A DNA stretch of 10,894 nt, taken from assembly GCA_002455255.1 (NCBI GenBank), contig DKKL01000058.1, positions 5,150-16,043 on the forward strand. The letters run 5' to 3'. The stretch is from Candidatus Tepidiaquacellales bacterium UBA6667. Lineage in GTDB: Bacteria > Bacteroidota > Ignavibacteria > Tepidaquicellales > Tepidaquicellaceae. Within the stretch, counting starts at the first letter, position 1; every line of letters starts with the position of its first letter. Of this stretch, positions 1 through 6,900 are shown piece by piece. A program made the translations under genes and the position numbers. A model generated the notes under the pieces. It did not search any database. It was not told the origin of the DNA and saw only the letters and a program-made list of their open reading frames with translations.

Positions 1-3000
1 CCGTTGTAATCAATTTGTTTTAATCTATACATATAAGCACCTGAATTTAATGCTCTGTCTTTGTATGAATAATTAATTGGAGTTGAAGAATTACCATTCC
101 CTTGAATAAATGTAATCTTAGACCAATTGGAATTTATATCTGAAATATATTTTCTCTCAATTTCAAATCCTGAATTGTTAAGCTCCATTGATGTTGTCCA
201 GTTTAAATTCACATCCCGTTTTGATACGCTCGATGTGAAGGAAATTAACTCCACCGGCAACTCAAATTCATTTAAGATAGAAATCGTATCATCAATTGAA
301 CCGTTATTTCCTGAATCAATCAAAATAATTACATTGGCACTGTCGAGATTATCCCAAACCGGCTGAATTATATGAGTTGAGTTTGCAGGTAACATAACAA
401 ATGCATTTTCAAATATTTTCGACTCCGACGAATTTGATTCAGATAAATTCAACGAATATGTTTTTTCGCTTCCAAAGTTTTTAATAATTATGTTACTGTC
501 AATTTCATTTAAGTTAAGCGAATCATTCTGAACCATCTCCACTCCGCTAATCTCAAAATATCTTTCTTTATCATTCAAATCATTTATTAGTTTTAATGTA
601 ATATTTTTCTGAATATTATCAGGTGAAGAAACCGAAAAACTGCTTCCGCTTAGTCCTCGTGCTGAACCGTCCGTTTCCGAACCCTCAACATATATTTTAT
701 CTGTCTGTGTGCTGTCGGCATCTTTCCTTAGGAACACAAATGATTTATTCTCTTTGAATATTGCTACTCTTGATGTATTTGCACTGTCCTTTACTTTACT
801 TATCTCAATTGAGTAATCATCATCCGGAATATAATATCCGAGTGGATTTGAGTTACCACCTGTCTTTGCTATTATAGGTATTCCGTTTTCAATATTTTCT
901 ATTAACTGTCCGTTGACAAAGCCAATTTCTTCATTAGATGAGTTTTTAAGAATTATATCTGCATCTGAAGTGTTAAATATTTCAATGTTTTCTATTCCTC
1001 TTTTAATGTTGTTATTATCAATTGGTCTGTCGCTTAATATTGGTCTGTTGATATAATTTGAAACAGGAATTTCAAGATAAAACTTCTTTGTTCCCTGCCA
1101 TGTTGCTCCTAAGTTTGGGAATGACCATCTGTTTGCAACGGTATCTACTAATATATAAGGATAGTCATTCGGGTTATTGCTGTCATATAAAATCACTCTG
1201 AACTTACCTGCTGCCGTATCTTTCACAACTCCGATAGGTGCCATTGTGTGAGCTCCGTTATTGTTCCCGGGGAATGCTTTATCAGGGTCATTAAAAATCG
1301 TAATTGTTCTGATATCAACTTCATCATTGATAAACATTTCTTTTAGCTCTTTCAGAGTTTGTTTAGGAGTTTTAACCTGCGAAGCTAAATCATTTTCAAT
1401 ACTTTGCTCTCCGAACTGATATAAATAATATCCGTTAATAATTTTTCTAACTGAGTCATCAATCGGGACAGAGTTTATACTATTTACATTCGGCATACCG
1501 GGATGTTTTGTCAAGAGTTGCGGCTTATATGAAAAATATAAAAAACTTGATGCTGCAAATCCGAAGCAAGAACCTTGAAAGTTATTACTAACAGAACTTC
1601 CCCATTTTTCCTGTGCTGATTTATCATATATTTTAAAAAATGTTGACCAGTAATTTCTGTTTACTCCAAACACTTCCACCCAAAGTGGCCAATCAGGAAA
1701 GTTTATTGCACCGTAACTTGATTTGAAAAATTCAGGGTATGATGAATTTGTATATGGATCATCGTTGATTAAATAATTAAATCTTCCTGAATACCACGAT
1801 GCGGGCCACATAGGGTTTGGATTATTATTATAAGCCCAACCGTTAAAATTAGGGTCGAATATATCATACCTGCCCATACCATCAAACTTAGTAAGAATGT
1901 AACCTTTGATTTTGAATGCCGGGCTTTTTGCAAGTGTATCATTTGTTGCGGTGTTCAAAATTTGAATGATACATCTTGTTGAGATAATATCTTCGGGTAT
2001 ATCCCAGACATATTTTCCGCTATCTGCGGGGATTGCAAAATCAATCATATCATAAGTTAAACCGCTGTCTTTGCTGATTTCCAGTGTTACAAATTTACCT
2101 GCTTCACCTCCCGACCACTTGATTGTATCTTTCTCACCTGCTATCCATTTTTCAGATGCAATTGGATTTGTGAGTGTATAAACACTGCCTTGTGAGTATT
2201 TGATGGTAGTGATGTCAAATTCATCAACAGGTATTGAACTCGTACCGGTAACATATACATTTCCATTATTATCTACTATATTTTTCAATGCCATATCTCC
2301 AAAATCTTCAAAACCATTATATTTCATTTCCCAAATTAGTGAACCGGAAGCATCATATTTTATTGTAATATATTCAGAGCCCGTTATTTCATTATAACCG
2401 GTATTACCTGTTACATATACATTACCTGAATTATCAACTGATATAGATTTACCTTCCATACTATAATTAAGTGAATCAATATATCTTTTATGCCATAGTA
2501 AAACACCGTTGCTATTATATTTTAAAGTAATGAATTTTAAGTTAGGATCTGCAACACTTCCGGTAACATAACAATTTCCAAAATTATCTGATGTAATATC
2601 ATAACCATAATCACCTGCATTTAAAATAATATCTCCAATGTATTTTAAATCCCAAATTAAGTTTCCCGATTGATCATATTTCAAAGTAATAATGTCATGG
2701 CTCGTTGTATTATCATAGCTGGAACCGGTTACGAAAATGTCTCCGTTATTATTAATGCTTATTCCACTACTACTTTCATCACTATTTGATATACTATTGT
2801 GGTATGTCTTAACCCATTGCTGGACACCTGATGAATTATATTTAATTAACAATATATCACCGGAGGTATTTAGTGAATTATAAAAACTACCGCAGATATA
2901 AAAATTATCAAACTGATCTGTTGATATTTCTGTAACATAATCATGTTCGTTTATACCCGATGGGATGAATGTTGAAGTAGAAAGTTGTATGCCGGATGGA

Positions 3001-3521
3001 TTATACTTAACAGTTACTATATCATTTAGAGTATTTGTCTTAAATATTACTCCGGTCAATATAATATTACCGGAATTATCTATAACCATATCAACGGTAG
3101 TTGCAGTATCACCATAATGCACTACCCATTGCTGAACACCTGATGCATTATATTTTATCAATGCGTATTTAGTATTATTTACAGTATTTCTGCTTGTACC
3201 TGCAACATAAACATTTCCCGAATCATCACAAGCTATTGATTTACCAACATCAGCAAATCCGGCTTGATTGTAAAAAGTACTCCATTGTAAAACCCCTTGG
3301 TTATTATATTTCAAAGTAACTATATTTGATTTCAAAAAAGTTACATATGATGTTCCGGTTATATAAACATTACCGCTGTCATCTACTATCATATCTTCAG
3401 GGTTGTCATATTTGTTTATTGTTCCGTTTCCATTAAATCTTGAAACCCATTCCTCAACAGGATTTTGAGCAACTGACATTGATGCTACAATCATCAATAA
3501 AATTAAATTTAAAATTTTCAT
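1..3521 (-). CDS. Secreted multidomain protein: SBBP beta-propeller, KNH/Ig-like domain, papain-like cysteine peptidase-type domain (C-terminus off window)
   Basis: The frame is open from ATG 3521-3519 to the left edge: 1173 codons, no stop seen, and the same frame at both ends. The start follows AGGAG (3534-3530) by 8 bases and begins a signal peptide (MKILNLILLMIVASMSVAQ). Residues about 22-445 hold eight repeats of the form D..GNVYVTG...(I/A)(T/L)(I/L)KY...G...W, typical of SBBP propellers. Residues 446-540 (LTNPIASEKW.AGEKDTIKWSGG, ending VWDIP) resemble a KNH/Ser-Thr-rich Ig-like domain. Residues about 541-820 resemble a papain-like peptidase: QGSCFGFA (Gln649, Cys652), NGAHTMAPIGV (His758), YDSNNP (Asp780, Asn782/783). 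From residue 1088 (LPVELISF) a FnIII-like stretch matches the pre-tail region of the next gene. By that comparison about 105-110 residues, including the T9SS tail, are missing, for a total near 1280. Likely exported across both membranes and surface-bound or released. Peptidase activity and substrate are unproven. Confidence 0.9.
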   Translation of the reverse strand, partial: MKILNLILLMIVASMSVAQNPVEEWVSRFNGNGTINKYDNPEDMIVDDSGNVYITGTSYVTFLKSNIVTLKYNNQGVLQWSTFYNQAGFADVGKSIACDDSGNVYVAGTSRNTVNNTKYALIKYNASGVQQWVVHYGDTATTVDMVIDNSGNIILTGVIFKTNTLNDIVTVKYNPSGIQLSTSTFIPSGINEHDYVTEISTDQFDNFYICGSFYNSLNTSGDILLIKYNSSGVQQWVKTYHNSISNSDESSSGISINNNGDIFVTGSSYDNTTSHDIITLKYDQSGNLIWDLKYIGDIILNAGDYGYDITSDNFGNCYVTGSVADPNLKFITLKYNSNGVLLWHKRYIDSLNYSMEGKSISVDNSGNVYVTGNTGYNEITGSEYITIKYDASGSLIWEMKYNGFEDFGDMALKNIVDNNGNVYVTGTSSIPVDEFDITTIKYSQGSVYTLTNPIASEKWIAGEKDTIKWSGGEAGKFVTLEISKDSGLTYDMIDFAIPADSGKYVWDIPEDIISTRCIIQILNTATNDTLAKSPAFKIKGYILTKFDGMGRYDIFDPNFNGWAYNNNPNPMWPASWYSGRFNYLINDDPYTNSSYPEFFKSSYGAINFPDWPLWVEVFGVNRNYWSTFFKIYDKSAQEKWGSSVSNNFQGSCFGFAASSFLYFSYKPQLLTKHPGMPNVNSINSVPIDDSVRKIINGYYLYQFGEQSIENDLASQVKTPKQTLKELKEMFINDEVDIRTITIFNDPDKAFPGNNNGAHTMAPIGVVKDTAAGKFRVILYDSNNPNDYPYILVDTVANRWSFPNLGATWQGTKKFYLEIPVSNYINRPILSDRPIDNNNIKRGIENIEIFNTSDADIILKNSSNEEIGFVNGQLIENIENGIPIIAKTGGNSNPLGYYIPDDDYSIEISKVKDSANTSRVAIFKENKSFVFLRKDADSTQTDKIYVEGSETDGSARGLSGSSFSVSSPDNIQKNITLKLINDLNDKERYFEISGVEMVQNDSLNLNEIDSNIIIKNFGSEKTYSLNLSESNSSESKIFENAFVMLPANSTHIIQPVWDNLDSANVIILIDSGNNGSIDDTISILNEFELPVELISFTSSVSKRDVNLNWTTSMELNNSGFEIERKYISDINSNWSKITFIQGNGNSSTPINYSYKDRALNSGAYMYRLKQIDYN
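149..176 (-). repeat. 28-base identity with 4375-4402 (shared FnIII-like cassette, copy 1)
   Basis: The 28 bases here, encoding a conserved NSGFEIERK stretch, are identical to 4375-4402. A further 20-base identity joins 1-20 to 4233-4252 (encoding QIDYNG). The matches lie at the same relative place in both proteins, inside the stretch that precedes the T9SS tail. Confidence 0.85.
2187..3450 (-). repeat. Eight-unit coding repeat (SBBP beta-propeller blades)
   Basis: Each blade carries a GNVYVTG-like strand whose DNA anchor is easy to spot on the plus strand (variants of acatatacattacc). Anchors lie near 3361, 3205, 3060, 2896, 2731, 2566, 2411 and 2249, a spacing of 145-165 bases with a mean of about 159 (53 codons). 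Units have diverged (for example FYICGSF and IILTGVI), so this is an old protein-level repeat rather than a fresh DNA tandem array. Eight units would suit one closed propeller; the number of blades that actually form is inferred. Confidence 0.85.
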
Positions 3522-3529
3522 TTTTCCAA

Positions 3530-3534
3530 CTCCT
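3530..3534 (-). promoter_or_regulatory. Shine-Dalgarno site of the propeller/peptidase gene
   Basis: On the minus strand AAAGGAG precedes ATG 3521-3519 by 8 bases. It decides the start and is notable because the other two genes in the window have no recognisable Shine-Dalgarno, as is common in this phylum. It also lies only 9 bases beyond the T-run of the upstream hairpin. Confidence 0.75.
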
Positions 3535-3543
3535 TTATAATGC

Positions 3544-3600
3544 AAAAACAGGCAGAGAAATCATTAGCTTTTGGGAGATTAATGATTAAGCTCTGCCTGT
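3544..3600 (-). terminator. Hairpin plus T-run just before the Shine-Dalgarno: attenuator-like terminator
   Basis: Outer arms 3548-3557 (acaggcagag) and 3591-3600 (ctctgcctgt) pair perfectly over 10 bp. Inner arms 3559-3566 (aatcatta) and 3580-3587 (taatgatt) add 8 bp, leaving a 13-base loop (3567-3579). Read on the minus strand the stem is followed by TTTTT (3548-3544) and then, after 9 bases, the Shine-Dalgarno of the 1-3521 gene, so termination here would shut that gene off. The plus strand has no T-run after the stem, which sets the orientation. It is about 300 bases beyond the upstream gene and separate from that gene's own terminator. The attenuator role is inferred; it could instead be a backup terminator or a small palindromic element. 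Confidence 0.6.
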
Positions 3601-3602
3601 AG

Positions 3603-3634
3603 TGCAATTAAACTTTTCCCCAAAAGCTTATGCA
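3603..3634 (-). promoter_or_regulatory. Upstream leader hairpin complementary to the terminator loop (possible antiterminator)
   Basis: On the minus strand TGCA-TAAG-CTTTT, loop GGGG, AAAAG-TTTA-(AT)-TGCA can fold into a stem of about 13 bp with a two-base bulge. Its 5' arm and loop (plus-strand 3619-3628, cccaaaagct) are complementary over 10 bp to the end of the inner arm and the loop of the next hairpin (plus-strand 3566-3575, agcttttggg). The two hairpins could therefore form a kissing or pseudoknotted fold, or exchange pairing between alternative states. It does not match a riboswitch class I can name, and no ligand can be proposed. Confidence 0.45.
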
Positions 3635-3660
3635 ATCTAATGAGAAGTTGCCAATTACAC

Positions 3661-3671
3661 AAAAAAAAAAA
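3661..3671. repeat. A11 (plus) / T11 (minus) homopolymer tract
   Basis: Eleven uninterrupted A residues on the plus strand lie in the spacer, upstream of the two-hairpin leader on the minus strand. Such tracts are prone to slippage and bend DNA. Here it could sit in or near the promoter of the 1-3521 gene, though no clear TAnnTTTG/TTTG promoter pair was found next to it. Confidence 0.6.
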
Positions 3672-3814
3672 TTGGGCAATATGAATGAATTTTGAAGTTG
3701 AAAATCCTGATTTTATTCGTTTTTGGGCTGTTTTCTTCGTTTTTTGGTGTAATTGAGTGAACAAATTTTCAATTTATTTTCGATTTGAATATTATATTTT
3801 TCTTTAAAATATCG
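3672..3814. other. AT-rich spacer with nothing recognised
   Basis: About 140 bases between the terminator of the beta-helix gene and the A11 tract. I see no convincing coding frame, RNA gene or strong Bacteroidota-type promoter. The promoter of the 1-3521 gene probably lies between here and about position 3620, but it cannot be placed. Confidence 0.5.
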
Positions 3815-3887
3815 TAAAAAAGTTTGCAAAGGTGAACCTGGATTATAAATTTATTTTAAACAAATAATCCCTATGAACACCTTTGCA
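3815..3887 (-). terminator. Intrinsic terminator of the beta-helix gene
   Basis: Starting 17 bases after the stop codon (TAA, 3907-3905), outer arms 3878-3887 (cacctttgca) and 3825-3834 (tgcaaaggtg) pair perfectly over 10 bp. A second nested pair, 3864-3870 (ataatcc) with 3840-3846 (ggattat), extends the stem across internal loops. On the minus strand it is followed by AAAC and then T6 (3821-3816), as expected of a Rho-independent terminator for the gene ending at 3905. Confidence 0.65.
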
Positions 3888-3904
3888 GAATTAAAAAATT
3901 TATC

Positions 3905-6900
3905 TTACTTCACTAACATCATTTTCTTTGTAAGCACAAAATCCTGTCCGTTAATTCCGTTTGCGATTAATCTATAAAAATAAACTCCGCTTGCAAGTGA
4001 GCCGGCGTTGAATTGTGTCGTGTAATATCCTGCCGGTTTTTGTTCGTTCACAAGTGAATAAACTTCCCGACCGGTAATGTCATATACTTTCATCATTACC
4101 CTGCTGTCAAACGGTAAATCATAATTTATTTTTGTTACAGGGTTAAATGGATTTGGATAATTTTGAGATAAATCAAATTTATCAGGCACTCCTACAACAA
4201 CTTCCGAGCTTAATTCGAAATACTCAAAGTTTCCGTTGTAATCAATTTGTTTCAATCTGTAATTATATTTACCTGTATTTAAAAATTTATCATTATATAA
4301 ATAATTTTTTGGTTCTGTTGAATTTCCAAATCCATCAACAAAAGAAATCTTTTTCCAGTTTGATTCTGAAATTAATTTTCTCTCAATTTCAAATCCTGAA
4401 TTATTTACTTCACCGGCAGTTGTCCATCTCAGCTCTACATCATTTCTGTTGACACTCGCATTAAATGAGCTCAACTCAACCGGTAAAGGTGCAGTCATAT
4501 CAGTTAAAGCAAATGCTGAATTTCCTATTATCCCTCTCACTCTGAATTCATAAGTATCTCTGATTACATCATTAAACACTTCTGTTTGTTCATTCCCTGT
4601 TCCTCTCGGGAATAATTGCCACGTACCTGCGGAATTTTTTGCCACTGCTGAGTTATTCAAAGGGTCAGTAATCGTTCCAAAAATATTCTCGCCTGTATAA
4701 ATGAATAAATCATACTTCACTCCCCCGCTCGGAGGCGGAAGCATATCAATTTGGAAAAATCCATTGCTAAATCTTGAGCCGGGCACAGTATTTACATTCG
4801 GTGGTTCCACACCTAAAAGCGGAATGACTGTAATGCTTGAAGGTAAAACTCCCATTCCAGTGCTGTCAACTAACTTTATTGTTACAACTCTTCTTCCGAA
4901 ATATTCAAAATGGATATCCACATCTACAACCACAGGACCCGATGGTGTTGCACTTGGAGGAGTTCCGATAAAATCAAAATCAAACGCACCGATATCCGAA
5001 GCACCTTCAGGTATTGTTGTAGGTCGTGGGTCTCCATTCAAATCTTCCCCTACATAAGGCAATGGAATTCCTGAGCCGTTCAAAAACGCATTTGCAGTAT
5101 TATCACTGACAGGATCTAAATTTGTCGGAGAAGTAAATACCGGAAGACTGCTGAAAGATAAATTGTCGTTACCGTTATTTAAATCTCTGAAATCAGGTAA
5201 TGTTGTTCTTTGCACACCGTTAACTAAACCAATCAGTTTACTTCCAGTACCGGATGGATCGCTGAAAAAATTATTATAATTAGATTCCAAAATGTTCAAA
5301 GGACTTTCTAAATATAAAACAGTAGAACCTATACCAACCGCACCGGTTCTGCCTAAATTATTTACAATATTATTGTTAACTATTGTAACAGGAGTTGTTC
5401 CCATTATTACTATTCCGGATGAAATTGCATCGGTTTGATTTATAGTATTTCCGTTTAAAAATATTGAGTTATTTGCAATTGTTACTCCGGTTTGATCTGG
5501 ACCTACAAATATACCTGTAGGATTATCATATATATACGGGTCTATTTCAAATCCATCTCCGGCTATTCCTGTTATTTGATTATTTGAAACTAATACATTA
5601 GCATTAGGTATATCCGATAAAATGTCAATACCATGTCCTCCGTATCCGAATGTTCCGGAATGAGAAATATTATTTATTGAGTTTGCATCTATAATAGCAT
5701 CCTGAACATTTTCACCAATTGTAATTCCAACATCTGTATTTGCAGTTGCCGATTCAAAATTACCAATTATGTTTCCCTGTAACATCAAGTCTTTTACACT
5801 TTTAAACATTATTCCGTTTTTCTTAATTGCATCTGTTCCTATAGTATTCATTATATTCCCTGTTACATTCAAACCTTGAATTGTAGGTTGACCTAAATCA
5901 TCATCTCCACCTTCTATATTAATACCAACAGCGCCGTTTTCAAAAATGTTATTTTGAATATTTACATTCTCAACATTTACAATATGATTATCCAATACAA
6001 ATGTTAAAATATCTAATTCTGAATTTCCTATACCCGGCTCACCACTGGATTGTAAAAATAAAAAGGCAAGAAACTGAAGTGCTTTAAAGTTTCTTGATTG
6101 CGAATCCAATTCTTCTTCTATCACTTCATATTTTATAACACTTGAGCCGGCAACCAATGAAGTATTAATAAACCTAAGACTCTCTGAACCTGTTGGGTTT
6201 CCGTTCACCACCGTATATCTTCCGTTTATCAAATGTAAAATTGCAGCTCCTGCTGAATTTCCTGTTATGGTTGTGCTCATACCGTTTGACGGTCTGATAT
6301 ATAATGTATCTGAAATATTTGGTTGGTATTCACTTTTTATATTTAACTCCAATGGAAAGACTTCTGTAGGATATGTAGCATTAGCCAGCATTATTGTTGT
6401 GCTGCCGTCTATTCCTCTTTCATTTAAATCTTCAAAGCAACTTGTTATAGTCGGATATACACTACCCATAACGTCACCATATCCCAAACTTTGCATTTGG
6501 TCTTTATTAAGTTCAAATCCTAATCTGCCTTTATATTCCTCACTGCCTATCATCGGAACAAAATATTTTTCATCAACTTCAATTAATTTTTTTTCAAATT
6601 TATCAGAGTTAAAAACAGGTTTACCGGTTCTTGAATTGTTTTCTGTAAATTCTGCCTTCTTCACATTTCTTACTCTAAGAACTTTTCTTGTTCTTTCTTC
6701 AAACCTTATATCTCTACCGCTCATTTTCATATAATCAAATGATGAAACAATAATTATCCCTGAAAGCGGATTCTCTACCAAATTAAATTGATTCGGAACT
6801 GTAGGTGCTGATGTAATACTTCCGACACTTGTAGCTACAAACCCCGGAGATGGATTAGAACCGACATTAGCAGGTACTGCTGAATCCTGTGCAACTATAA

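Noticed and set aside
127..366. Plus-strand open frames opposite the propeller/peptidase gene (127-366 and 2200-2397)
   Set aside because: They are shadows of the long minus-strand frame, which is continuous, has a Shine-Dalgarno and a signal peptide, and encodes recognisable domains.
2187..3450. Regular repeats of about 159 bases considered as a CRISPR or satellite array
   Set aside because: The units are in frame, diverged at DNA level, and encode SBBP-type blades. There are no short identical repeats with unique spacers.
1..3521. Possibility that the left-hand gene is a frameshifted pseudogene
   Set aside because: The start codon and the last codons at the left edge are in the same frame, sampled lines contain no in-frame stop, and domain motifs continue in order. 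It is simply cut by the window.
3603..3634. Assignment of the leader to a known riboswitch class (for example cyclic di-GMP)
   Set aside because: I could not find the conserved core of any class I know, so only the secondary structure is reported.
3579..3764. A 61-codon minus-strand open frame with an ATG in the spacer
   Set aside because: It runs across the T11 tract and the leader hairpins, ends inside the hairpin loop region, has no Shine-Dalgarno and no recognisable protein features. It looks like a chance frame over a structured leader.
6267..6734. A 155-codon plus-strand open frame (and smaller ones at 4147, 4701, 7128, 8418 and 8820)
   Set aside because: All lie antisense to the beta-helix gene, have no start signals, and their composition is what the complement of Ser/Thr/Asn-rich coding sequence would give.
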